Source of the DNA: Helicoverpa zea
Taxonomy: Eukaryota > Arthropoda > Insecta > Lepidoptera > Noctuidae
DNA length: 64,000 bases
NCBI RefSeq assembly: GCF_022581195.2
Contig: NC_061454.1
Coordinates: forward strand, 3,844,001-3,908,000
Direction of reading: 5' to 3'
The number at the start of each line of letters is the position of its first letter. Positions within the stretch are counted from its first letter, which is position 1. Positions 49,285-59,836 of this stretch are shown here, in pieces. Position numbers and translations under genes: made by a program. The notes beneath the pieces were generated by a model, which was given only the letters and a program-made list of their open reading frames with translations, had not been told where the DNA came from and did not search any database.

Positions 49285-49450
49285 TTTTGTTTGGTTGTAC
49301 CTTAAAGGCTTCAAAACTACTGAACTGATTCGGAAAATTCTATTACTGTTGGAAAGCTTCACTTTTCCCGATTAACACAGGCTACATTTTATCCTAGTAC
49401 GGCAGTTAGTTCCTAAGGGACGCCAGGTGAAATCGCGGGAAATCGGCTAG
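49285..49450 (+). mobile_element. Lep1-like Helitron, divergent, next to the previous copy
   Basis: CAAAACTACTGAACTGATTC and ATTTTATCCTAGTACGGCAG then GAAATCGGCTAG before T. The 5' boundary with the neighbouring copy is unclear. Confidence 0.6.
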
Positions 49451-49509
49451 TGTTTTTAGTGTATTTATATTAAAGGCCTTAAATGCATCGTTAAGATATT
49501 TAGATTTTT

Positions 49510-49897
49510 CATCATCATCCTCCGAGCCTTTTTCCCAATCATGTTGGGGTCGGCTTCCAGTCTAACCGGATTCAGCTGAGTACCAGTGCTTTACAAGAAG
49601 CGACTGCCTATCTGACCTCCTCAACCCAGTTACCCGGGCAACCCGATACCCCTTGGTTAGACTGGTGTCAGACTTACTGGCTTCTGACTACCCGTAACGA
49701 CTGCCAAGGATGTTCAATGACAGCCGGGACCTACAGTTTAACGTGCCATCCGAAACACAGCCAATGGTGTCTAAGATATACTTAGAAAGTACATACAGAC
49801 TTAGAAAAGTTGCATTGGTACTTGCCTGACCTGGGATCGAACCCGCGCCCTCATACTTGAGAGATTGGTCCTTTACCCACTAGGCCACCACGACTTT
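49510..49897 (-). mobile_element. tRNA-derived SINE, family A, with 17-bp target duplication
   Basis: Near full-length copy; on the minus strand it starts with the tRNA-like head (A-box-like TGGCCTAGTGG and a B-box-like GGTTCGATCCC) and ends ...GGCTCGGAGGATG. The duplicated target AAGATATTTAGATTTTT is at 49493-49509 and 49945-49961, with an AT-rich spacer left between the head and the second copy. Confidence 0.85.
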
Positions 49898-49961
49898 TTT
49901 TATATATATAAAAAAGATATTAATTATTGTTTTTTATATATATAAAGATATTTAGATTTTT

Positions 49962-50920
49962 ATATAAACAAAAAACTTATACATGAGTCTTCAGTGTCTA
50001 TAAAGTAGTTTTCTACTAAATAAAAAATAAACTCAAATATTATGAGAGAACATGATAGATTAGTTTTGGGAGATCATTAAACAAACCAAATTTTTGTTTC
50101 AATACCGACCTGTTGAAAAATTCTAAAAATGTATTTAATAGTACCCCGACCTGATTTTGCCTGAGGGTTACCAATCCACGAGCATAGAGGAGCTAAAATG
50201 CTGCTTTGTACCGCTGGTTTGTACTATAGTATCCCTATTTTACTTTCAAACCACTTCAGCACTGACTGGATCATTCGGGAGTTGTTACCAAATTAAAAAT
50301 AATGAATGAAAATATAATGACAATTAAACTTATTTTAACACATCACATAATTATTGTTTCCTTGACAATAATTTTTCACTGATCGATTTTCCACCTACTT
50401 TACCCAAATTCGCCAATTCAGCGCAATTTTAGCGCTGCTGTCCCGTCCCGTCTGAACTTGTTCAAGGTCGTGACCTTGACAATTGCTAGATGATGGCCGA
50501 GGCAATTACGAGAACTAGTTCTTTTAGTTTTTGCATCGCGTGTTGAACTAATGAAAGGGAAAACATGATGCCTGCGGGCGCTATGTAATAACACTTTTAA
50601 TGTCAAACGGAATATTTTTGGTGTTACAATCGTTTTGTATCTGGGTTGTTTTTAGAAAATGACCTTGACCTTTCAAGTTATATATATGTATATAACTTGA
50701 ACAGATGTAAGAAATAATATTTTCACATCTTTAATAATTTTAAAACCTGTATTTCATAAAGTACATAGAAAAATATATAGGCCATTTACAAAATATGTAC
50801 TTACGAAAAATATAAAATAAATAAATGACAGTTAACGAATCATTAACACACTCCATACGACAGACAGTTAAACAACAAATTAAAAAAAAATCTTCAAGTA
50901 AGAAGGAACATTTTAATTTG
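49962..50920. promoter_or_regulatory. Wnt1 upstream region with nuclear-receptor-type sites
   Basis: At 50462-50479 the palindrome TCAAGGTCGTGACCTTGA holds two inverted TCAAGGTC half sites. At 50660-50673 TGACCTTGACCTTT holds two AGGTCA half sites in tandem on the minus strand. TCAAGGTCA is the extended site of monomeric nuclear receptors such as FTZ-F1 and ERR. A perfect 13-bp palindrome with centre TATG follows at 50672-50701. Function is inference; open frames here are not accepted as genes. Confidence 0.35.
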
Positions 50921-51495
50921 CCAAGAAATCCCGAAAACTGCGTGTGGCAAGGAAGCTTGCTACCAAAGGTGCCGCTCTCATGAACATGCAAACGTCATAA
51001 TTTAGACAGTTCGACACAGAGAAAATAAAGAGCTCCCAACAAAATTACTGACACCTTTACTATACTTTTTACTCATTTTACGTTACAATTTGTATGTGTT
51101 GAATGTGAATCGTACTGTATCGCGGGGGTTTATTCATAGTTTAGCCAGTATCATTGGCATAATAATTATATTATTGTGAATTTAGGAAAAAAACCCTAAG
51201 CTAAAGTTTTTAACCTCAAGTCTGCAAGAAATCTCAAAAACTGCGTGTGGCAAGGAAGCTGAACCAAAGGTGCCGCTCTCACAAACATGCAAACGTCATA
51301 ATTTAGACAGTTCGAGACTGGGAAAATAAAGAGCTTGAGCTCCCAACAAAATTACTGACACCTCTACTTTAATATTTTTTTACTCATTTTTAGTTACAAT
51401 TTGCATGTGTTGATTGTGAATCATGCTGTGTAGCGGTGTTTATTCATACATAGTTTGGCTTTTGGCATTGTCATAATTTTATTGTGATGTGAAGG
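50921..51495. repeat. Tandem duplication of about 300 bp upstream of Wnt1
   Basis: Copy 1 (50921-51180) and copy 2 (51224-51495) share long blocks: ACTGCGTGTGGCAAGGAAGC, ACCAAAGGTGCCGCTCTCA, AACATGCAAACGTCATAATT followed by TAGACAGTTCGA, and CTCCCAACAAAATTACTGAC. The intervening sequence has diverged with indels. The conserved blocks contain ATGCAAA (POU-type octamer core), ACGTCA and TAATTTA. No coding capacity or transposon ends were seen. Confidence 0.85.
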
Positions 51496-54400
51496 TGTGA
51501 TTTAAGTGTTAAAAATACTCAAGCTATATAGTAAGCATCTATAGAATATTATTTTCATGATCTTTATTTTGTATTTAAGGCAGTATTCAAACATACAAAC
51601 AATCAACAAAAAGTTGTTACAAGCTGTGTCTAGTTTTAAGTTAATTTAATCCATGAATTAGGTACATGATTTCGCATACAATTCATTTTTTAGAAGATTG
51701 CCTTGTATATTGAGAATTCCCATTCAAACTCCAGTATTTATTGACGAGTCAAATATCAAACAGTACCTATTAAATTAACATCAATTAAAACGCAACCTCT
51801 AATTAAATTATTTCACACAAAAACCGCAGTTTTTTATAAGACACCAGGAATTTCATTGAATATCGTTCGGGCTTCTTTTTATAGGTGAACACTCACACCT
51901 TTTTTTGTTCCGAGTTCTGAATGACTAAGCCGTGATATTAAAACGCTATTAGTCTATATGAGCGCTCAATATATCATTCGAGGGCGGCCATAATACCGCC
52001 GACTAAATACGGCCCAGAAATTCGATGTCTTAATTTTTTTTTTCTGAACTTTTTGCGAAACAATGTTCCTGTGTGCCATTAGCAAAGATGTGGTGTTAAT
52101 GCGAAATGAGGTTTGTTTCTTTATGATTGTTTATGCTTCTTGGCCGAATTAGACCTCCGTGGTTAACTCTGATGTAGGTTCGGTCTAGTTTGTTTTTCTT
52201 TATAGATCTTGATTGGATTAGTTTTGCGCCGTTTTTGTGCTGATTCTGATTGAGATTAGGGTTTGATTAGTCTACTAAAGTTAACGATTATTTTCTTGTT
52301 TATTTATTTACATTAGTATTGAAATCAGTGATTGATGCAATATAAATAAATATAATTTATCACTGCGCACAAAAAACTCACTAAATGTTATATTTTTTTT
52401 GTGAGCAATTCAAGAATTCTGAAACAGATTACTCAAGAAATAATTTTTCCCATCATCTAAATATCGGGTTCGAATAGAGTCGTCCAAATTATCGGCCGGA
52501 CCGCACACTCAACCATGAAATAACGAACGGATTGAAACGATGACATTGTATATTTTTCATAACAGCCACCGCATTTATTAAGGAGCGGAGAATACGCTCA
52601 GTCATGCATAAGTCATCAGCTACTTTACATCTAGTGTTAAATTTGGCGGTGCCTTAACAATTCCAGAGAGGAAAATGGGGTGGCTACCTAATACAGTTGT
52701 CATCGCCATAAAACCATTGTGAGATGAGGGCGGATGGTAGTTTTTTCGTATCACGCTCCGGGAGGCGACCACACCGAGTCATTTCAATGGACCGACTGTC
52801 CGTAAATACAATAAAACCATATTTACGTTCACTCTAAGCAATAAAGACACAATAAGCGAGTGCCCAGTAAAAATTTCATCTGACCGCTTTTCCGAAGAGC
52901 CTCATTTAATTATAAACCTTAAATCGCGTAATGATAGGGTTGGTTTTCGAATGGGTGGTTTCGTGATTCTGATTGTCGGCTCATAGAACTTATTTGTAAA
53001 GTTGCGCATTGTCTTAGATAGATGATATTTGGGTTTCGTAAGAGATAAGCGAGGGATGGGAAAGCGCCGCTGTGAATCATAGTCTAGAGTTTTTTATTTC
53101 GTGTTTATTTTTGGCAGTAAGTTGTCGGTTGTTTGAAATAAACAGTTTGCTGTGTTGGAAAAAAATGTTTGTGAAAAATATTAGGTGTATTTAAAATGTT
53201 GTTTGTTTGTGTCTAGATGTTAACTACCTTTTGTAATCATGAGGCTTTCTGAGTATATTGTCTACCTTTGTGATGATAATTCAATTAATAGTGTGGGAAA
53301 TGTAATCACAGAACTATTGACTACTTTTTATGCCCAAAGTTTACATTGTAAAGCTATGTATTAACATTTCAATCTCTGAGACATCATTATGGAGATCAAT
53401 GTTCCAAAATATAATATTTTTGACAAAAGTGTAGATAGTGATTTTTATATATTTTTGTTTTATTAAAAACAAAGTTAAAACCTGTTAGGTAATCCCAAAT
53501 TGTTTTTTTTTCTCATTTACATAAAATGTTTCAGTCTGCCCCCAACTCCTACATTCCAAAAAACAGCTGACAACGATGACGCATGCGCAGTAGCAGCTGA
53601 TGCTCCACATATCTCCACCTTTCATTCACAAACCGCCAACAAAACTAATCAATTGAGCTCACTTATCACAAAGTGTACCATAAAACATACGAACAACGCC
53701 ATCTATAAGAAAAAATCCTGAATTTATGTCCGACACCCCTATTGTTAATTATTTACAAGATTCGGTCACCCGTGAAGTGCCACCTTTCTTTTTGCCACAC
53801 GACAATACACCTTGGTGACCTAAAATTAAGGTGCATATTTCATTGGTGGAGGTTTTCGACAAAATTATTCAACAATGCACAACAGCTCGTAATGAGCGTT
53901 TATTCATTTCCACTAGTCTTAATTTTACGGTAACCATTGTCCAACACACTTCTGTTTCACTGAATGAAGTTTTTAACGCTTGTTCCAAAAATTGCAAGCG
54001 ATTTTCAACTTTAAGGCCCAGAGATAAGGTGTATGGAAATTTCAATTGGCAAATTAACAGAATTTAGCGTGAACTACCAGAAATTATGGCATGATTCTGT
54101 CAGCGTGAAGGAATTCCATTGACTTGTAACAATGTGTATTTTTAATTTTGTATGTTTTAATTATTAGTTGGAAGCACCGTTAAAATTAGGTGTGACAGTA
54201 AATTATTATCTTTGTTCTGTAAGAAGTGGTAGCTTTTATGCTGATTTTGCTTGTACTGTTAATTATTATTTTAGACGAACTACTTCAATCTTAAACATTT
54301 TTTTTTTCTTATTCAAAAATGCATTGAAATTGATATTTTTTTCTATATTGACTGTATCTGAATCAATAAACGTATTAAAATAAATAAAAGTTAGATCATA

Positions 54401-55390
54401 GATTCAAACAGGACAGTATTCGAATGACAACATAAAAAAATCATTAAGGCACAAAAAAACGCATTTTTTAATAGGTGAATTAGCTCCATGGCGGGAGAAA
54501 CAGTAACAAATACATGCACAAAAAAAAACAAAATGAAGAATTGGCAATAAAAATATCAATGTTTCTTAATTTAGAACACCCAGAAGCAATTAAGGGTGAC
54601 CTTTACCACATGTTTTTAACCCTCGAGTCAACATTTCAACCTTTTGAACTACAACACAGAAATGCAATCAACCAAAGCATTTTTCATACACATGGGACAC
54701 GTGCCAAGTTTTTTTTCTCTATAAGAAACACTTGAGTTGTCATTATTTTATGTATAAGAAAAAAATTAAAGATTTATTTCTGTTTTTGTTTGTCTTAAGT
54801 GGTTAATTGGTTCGTTTAAGTATTTGTGTGGAAGTGTTTTTTTTTTTCAGGGAAGTGGAATGGGTTAGCAACATGCAGCTGCATTTCATTATAAGTTTCA
54901 AACACATTTTGTAAATATAGTTTAGTTATATTATAAGGAGCGATTTAGTTTGCACTTGCATTTATACATTGTAGTATTTATTAAGTTTCTATTTTACACA
55001 TTAATATTTTCGCACGCTTTAATAGTGTCTTAAAAACATTTCCTTCTCTTACAAAAAAGGTTTTTTTTTATAATTAATTTATAAAAAAAAATTTTAATAT
55101 TAAAAATACGAGATATCGGACTATAGATACCGGTGCAAATTGTTGACATACCGTAGACCGCCCGCGTTGATGTCTTTATAAGGACGCGACTGATGCGTAG
55201 TTCCGTAGCAAGCCAGATCGGTGTTATGCATAAAATTATGTCTTATAATATTTAATTTTGTTGAGTAAAACCTCTCTGGTGTAGTTTTAGTAAAGTTTTA
55301 TGAATAGCAATAGCTACAGAATAATGCAGAATAAATAAGAATAATGTGTTATGACGCTGGGAAAAGTGTCTCGTTTGATTACAATACATA
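51496..55390. other. Wnt1 upstream region, candidate regulatory DNA
   Basis: No coding sequence was recognised. Blocks at about 51960-52010, 52480-52960, 53540-53960 and 55120-55230 are less AT-rich and more complex than the poly-A/T-rich DNA between them, the pattern of conserved non-coding elements near developmental genes. No individual enhancer is claimed. Confidence 0.3.
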
Positions 55391-55396
55391 TTGCTT

Positions 55397-55605
55397 CATC
55401 ATCATCATCATCATCTCAGCCATAGGACGTCCACTGCTGAACATAGGCCTCCCCCTTTGATCTCCACAGATACCTGTTGGAAGCGACCTGCATCCAGCGT
55501 CTTCCGGCGACCTTTATAAGGTCGTCTGTCCACCTCGTTGGTGGACGTCCTACGCTGCGCTTGCTAGTCCGTGGTCTCCACTCCAGCACTTTTCGTATTG
55601 CTTAC
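55397..55605 (-). mobile_element. RTE-type LINE 3' end fragment
   Basis: The minus strand encodes a continuous stretch with GRPPTRWTDDL, then AGRRWMQVAS and AYVQQWTSYG before the stop at 55418-55416, followed by an (ATC/GAT) microsatellite tail (55397-55415). This is the well-known C-terminus of RTE-clade reverse transcriptase in Lepidoptera. About 62 residues remain, so the copy is strongly 5'-truncated. Confidence 0.85.
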
Positions 55606-56034
55606 GTGTTACGAAAAAGAATTACTGATTTGCTTAACGTTTTTGATTGTTGTTTAATTAACAATTTTGACACCCATTTGATTTAATGATGTTTTTTTTT
55701 CACTCAGCTGCTTTAAAAGAACTAATTTTGCAGAATTTTGTGACATTATTATACCTACTGAGCCTAACCTACAGGGCAAACCACCTACCTACCTCAAAAA
55801 GTCAAAAGGAACAAATCTTTTAATTTGCTTATAATTTATTTTATCTTACAATGTTGTTACCATTGTAAAACATATATCTGAAATCCACATAATTTTGTGT
55901 AGACAATACTGAAGATTTTAAAACAGGACTAAAAGACTAACAAAGCCTTACCTCTATAGTAAAGTTCTAACCACAACCTTTTTACTAAGAATTGCTATTT
56001 ACTTGTATTCCTGTAACAAAACAATTTCTACAAT
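55606..56034. other. Intergenic DNA upstream of Wnt1, nothing recognised
   Basis: AT-rich, no gene or element identified. Confidence 0.3.
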
Positions 56035-56039
56035 AAGCA

Positions 56040-56190
56040 GCATATATCGTATGCGTGGGCGCACGGCCTGACCCGCACGTGGTCGCGGTCTGTATGCGCG
56101 AGCGCAGCGCCGCTGAGCTCTGATTGGTCGACGCGCCGCCGCCGCCCCTCCCACCGCGGCGCGCGAAACGCTGACTCACGCGCAACTAAA
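56040..56190. promoter_or_regulatory. CpG-rich block upstream of Wnt1
   Basis: The most GC- and CpG-rich 150 bases in the window, about 1.1 kb before the Wnt1 start codon. It includes GCACGTGG (E-box), CTGATTGG (CCAAT box on the minus strand) and CTGACTCAC (AP-1-like). It could be the Wnt1 promoter or a proximal element. No TATA box or initiator was fixed. Confidence 0.4.
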
Positions 56191-57130
56191 TGTATCAAGC
56201 GGATTGTGGTTTTTATTAATTTTTTGGTGTATTTTATTTTTTGTAATAAGTAGTGAATATGGTAGTGGAAATATTTTTGATTCAACTACTAATATATTTT
56301 TAAGTATATCATATAATCTCATAATTTTGGAACAAGGATATACCTAGGAGTGATGCAATATAGTGAAATAATTGGATTCATTTATGAAATGAAACCTTTA
56401 GTAAAAAAAATAAAAAATTTAATAATTAACTTATGTATTCTGAATAGTGAAGTTATAATCATCAAAACAGAAGGTAAGTTTGTTTATATATTTACAGTAC
56501 TTACTCACATACTAATAATACATAAGGAACAACTTCTTAGAAAAGTGCGCAGGAGTCGTTCAAGACACATAATGTAACAAACTTGCGGATTCCCAGAAGG
56601 TTACATATATGACTACCTACTTCTTAACGCACATGCAGTTACTAAGTATTATTTATTGAATGGTATTTTATTGTATTGTAATAAGGTTGAAAATTGCTTA
56701 ACTGTGATGTATTTTCAGGTAGTTAAGAACTGAAGGGTAGACTTGCGGCACCTATGTGCTAGTAATTTTATAGAATACCGTCAAAGTTTATATTTTTTGT
56801 TTATCTTTAATTGAAGTTTTCATGATATGACAACCTGTTGCATTAGTTAATATCCTATTAGTAATGCTCCAAGTAATGTTTAATATCATTTTTAATCCAA
56901 ATTCATTTGCTGATGGTGTTTTTAAATTATCTTACTGTCAGTATTTTTTTTTGTTAAATACAAAGTCAATATTATGTATACATAGCCCAGACCAAATCTA
57001 TCATAGAAAACTTTACCCCAAAGAGTCTAAAAAAATTCTAGAAATGTATTATAGAAAAAAAATCCCTGAATTGCCTAATTACCCCACCAAGCACGAAACC
57101 TAAAACCCATAACCTAATGACCCAAACTTC
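56191..57130. other. AT-rich DNA between CpG-rich block and Wnt1 exon
   Basis: No coding sequence recognised. It may be 5' untranslated sequence, an upstream intron or simply promoter-distal DNA; nothing in it decides. Confidence 0.3.
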
Positions 57131-57294
57131 ACCAAAAAAAAACAAGTGAAGTGTGAGACCAATCGGGCGGTATGACAGGTAGATACTCCCACCAAGTGTT
57201 ACCGAACTCCGCCTCGTCGACCAGGCCGGATCGCCGGCAGACGTAAACGTGCCTCGACGCGCCGCGCTCATGTATCTGAGGACCGCCCATCGCA
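57131..57294 (+). other. Wnt1: Probable Wnt1 5' untranslated region
   Basis: GC content rises sharply just before the start codon, unlike the flanking AT-rich DNA. An out-of-frame ATG at 57270-57272 opens a frame that runs over the Wnt1 start codon. The transcription start is not determined. Confidence 0.45.
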
Positions 57295-57383
57295 ATGAAG
57301 TGTCTGTGGTTATTTGTGATCGTTCTTTGTGTCACGTGCGACGCTGCCAACAAACCGAGGAGAGGCAGAGGCAGTATGTGGTG
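57295..57383 (+). CDS. Wnt1: Wnt1/wingless, first coding exon only
   Basis: The exon encodes 29 residues plus two bases of the thirtieth codon. It starts MKC, has a hydrophobic signal peptide core (LWLFVIVLCVTC, residues 4-15) with likely cleavage near DAA, and ends GRGSMWW. It then runs into a GTGAGT donor at 57384. The GRGSMWW phrase followed by an intron is diagnostic of insect Wnt1: Drosophila wingless has the same phrase, followed by GIAK. The next exon should begin with one base completing Trp30, but it is not found before 64000, so intron 1 exceeds 6.6 kb. The product is a secreted, lipid-modified morphogen that signals through Frizzled and Arrow. It lies in the same orientation as Wnt9, 28.3 kb downstream. 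G at -3 gives an acceptable start context. Confidence 0.92.
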
Positions 57384-58254
57384 GTGAGTGGCGTGTCTGT
57401 TCTTTATTTAGTCTTTGATCGATTTGGCTGTTGTCATGTCTTAAGTTACTTATATCTGTATCTAGGTGTGATCGATTTTCTTTAATGTTGACGTTTTTTG
57501 TCATATTACAAATAACTTATTTCAATATCTAGCTAGGTATATGTCTGTGGTTTTGCTTGCTAGAGAGTATCTTTGGTTGATTTTTCTGTTTGACACTTGT
57601 TGTAATGCTTGAGTTATATTATAAGTTACTTATTTATATATCTATATCTAGCTATAAATCTGTTGTTTTGATTGCTAGAAGATAGTAGTTGTCATAACTC
57701 GTATGTCTATAAATTGTACATCTAGTAAACAAAAAATGCATGGATAGATAGATAATAATTGAAAGCCAAAGGTTAGTAGGTTGGATAGTAATCCTTGTAA
57801 ATAATGACGAACATAACATAAGATTGTATTAGTAAAATGACTAATTAAAATCAATTTGACGACTGTCGCGACAGTAAAAATACCAGTAAATAATGACTAA
57901 AATCCATGACTGTTTGTAAATAATTGCTTGAACTGTCGTAAAGAATACGACAGTGTTGTTCTACACCTTCAACAGTACGACACAACATTGTAACCATTTT
58001 AACAGATGTTCGACACAAATTGGGCTCAAAATAATTAGCAGCAGTATTAAACGAGGCATAAAACTTGCGTACTGGTGTGAAATCGATAATAGCGTACTAA
58101 AATTTAATACTGTAATAAGTCAAGTTAAAGATTGGTACTTTTTGTAGCGGATCGATCGTAAAATGGGAATCAATTTGATGGGTTTCATAACTGGGGAACT
58201 AAATAAACTTGGTTGAAGGTAAACTTTGAACTTTAATATGTAGTTAACAATAGT
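57384..58254 (+). other. Wnt1: Wnt1 intron 1, proximal part
   Basis: Begins with the GTGAGT donor. Variants of TATATCTAGCTA with CTGTGGTTTTGCTTGCTAGA recur around 57530-57690, a weak local repeat. No exon was recognised. Confidence 0.5.
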
Positions 58255-58461
58255 AACTAATAATATAAATGCGAAATGACTCTGCCTGTCTATCTGTTTG
58301 TTTGTCACGCTTCCACACTAAAACCACTGAACCGATTTAAATGATATTTAGTACACAAATAGTTTATACCCTGTAAAAGGACATAGGCTACTTTTAATCC
58401 GACTGCGGAAAGTAGTTTCTTCAGTATTCAGGTGAAACTGCATAAAATAGCTTCTACCTAA
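58255..58461 (+). mobile_element. Lep1-like Helitron in Wnt1 intron 1
   Basis: ACTAATAATATAAATGCGAA, CTAAAACCACTGAACCGATT and GGACATAGGCTACTTTTAAT follow the family order and it ends near CTAA before T (58458-58461). Confidence 0.65.
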
Positions 58462-58713
58462 TAAATAGCTGGTTTTAATACGTATGACATTTCACGTATA
58501 ACCTACGTACATTTACTTAAGCTGTGTGACTAATGTTTCCTACTTAACTCACTCATTGACAACCAAGACATGTAATACAGCCTACTCAAATAGGTTGAAT
58601 ATGGTCATGACATGGCCAACTTAAAACAAATATATTTTAAAACTATTTGTTTCACGCGGTTTCACTCGCGTATCGGGGGAACTTCTTTCCGTACCTGGAC
58701 AAAATATAGCTTA

Positions 58714-59687
58714 TGAAATGAAATGAAATGAAATGAAATGAAATGAAATTTATTTATTTGCTAGAATATAGGTACATTATGATGGTAAATATAATGACAA
58801 AAAATGGTTTCACTATATTCGACTTATAAATTAGTCATGCAAATATTTAAGTTTTCCTATAATCTAATAGCTAAATTTCTATTATAATTCTATTTCTCCT
58901 CTAGGTATTCTTTAACTGTATAAAAACATTTGTCAATAAGCCAATTTCTGAGGGACTTCTTAAATTTACTCATAGGTAGTTCTTTAATGCGAGATGGTAG
59001 CTTATTGTATATTCGAATGCACATTGGGTAACAATTTCTACGGTACAATTCGGATCTCATAAATGGTAAATTTAATTTATTTGGGAATCTACAGTTAAAT
59101 GTGCATTCATCACCAAGTTTCTTAAACATAATATCTTCATATGATTTAGTAAATTTACAAACTTCCTCTATATAAATGCAAGCAAGTGTTAGGATTTTTA
59201 GCTTTTTGAAAAGCGGTTTGCATGATGTCAAATTATCCACATTACAAATTGCTCGAATACATCGTTTTTGTGAGATAAAAACTCTGCCAACATGCACCGA
59301 GTTTCCCCATATTAAGATGCCATATCTTAATACTGATGCGACATATGCATGGTAGGCTTGCATAGTCGCCTGTTTTGTGGAAACATTACCTAATCGCCAC
59401 AAAGCGTAAGCAAATCTGTCGATTTTTCCGCACACTTTTTCCACATGACCGCTCCACGAACATCGTTCATCGAGCACTATTCCTAGGAAGGTGGTTTTGT
59501 CCGTTTTTTTTAGTGGTTTTTCATTTAATTTTAAGTTTAGGCTCGTTCCAGTTGCATCTTTGTTGTAAAATTGTATGTAATTTGTTTTGTCTACATTAGG
59601 TTTTAAATTATTATTTTCCATCCATTTCGCTATTTCATTTATTGTAGTGTTAATTTCATGCTCATATGTTACTCGGGAATAGTGTAG
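58714..59687 (-). mobile_element. 5'-truncated CR1/Jockey-type LINE
   Basis: The minus strand carries an open frame ending at 58890. It is in frame upstream of the methionine at 59621 to about 59682, so the frame itself is truncated. Readable phrases are LKPNVDKTNY, TTFLGIVLDERCSWSGHVEK, AYHAYVASVLRYGILIWGNS and QKRCIRAICN. These are the thumb and C-terminal region of a CR1/Jockey-clade reverse transcriptase; the catalytic palm motifs and any endonuclease are missing. A 170-bp 3' untranslated end and a TTTCA/TGAAA microsatellite tail (58716-58748) complete it. It is about 0.97 kb against several kb for a full element. Confidence 0.88.
58890..59682 (-). pseudogene. LINE reverse transcriptase C-terminal fragment
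   Basis: About 264 codons without a stop, from the truncation point to the TAA/TAG-type stop before 58890. The 243-residue part starting at the methionine at 59621 is the obvious open frame. It cannot be active because the palm domain is absent. The intact frame suggests a fairly recent insertion. Confidence 0.8.
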
Positions 59688-59836
59688 CTTCCAACAGTGA
59701 AATAAACTTCCAAATTGGTTTAGTTATTTCAGAGATATTAGGGTACAAACAAACACAGCAAAAAATATCTGTACCATATTTTATTTTAGCTACAAACAAA
59801 CAAAAAAATATGATTTTACTAGTACATTAGTATAGA

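Larger units (their letters stand above)
58640..59836 (-). mobile_element. Lep1-like Helitron split by a LINE
   Basis: The left piece (58640-58713, with GCGGTTTCACTCGCG) and the right piece (59688-59836, with ACATTAGTATAGA at its end) are the two ends of one minus-strand Lep1-like copy. The LINE between them is bordered by ATAGCTT on the left and GTAGCTT on the right, a plausible target duplication. Confidence 0.65.
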
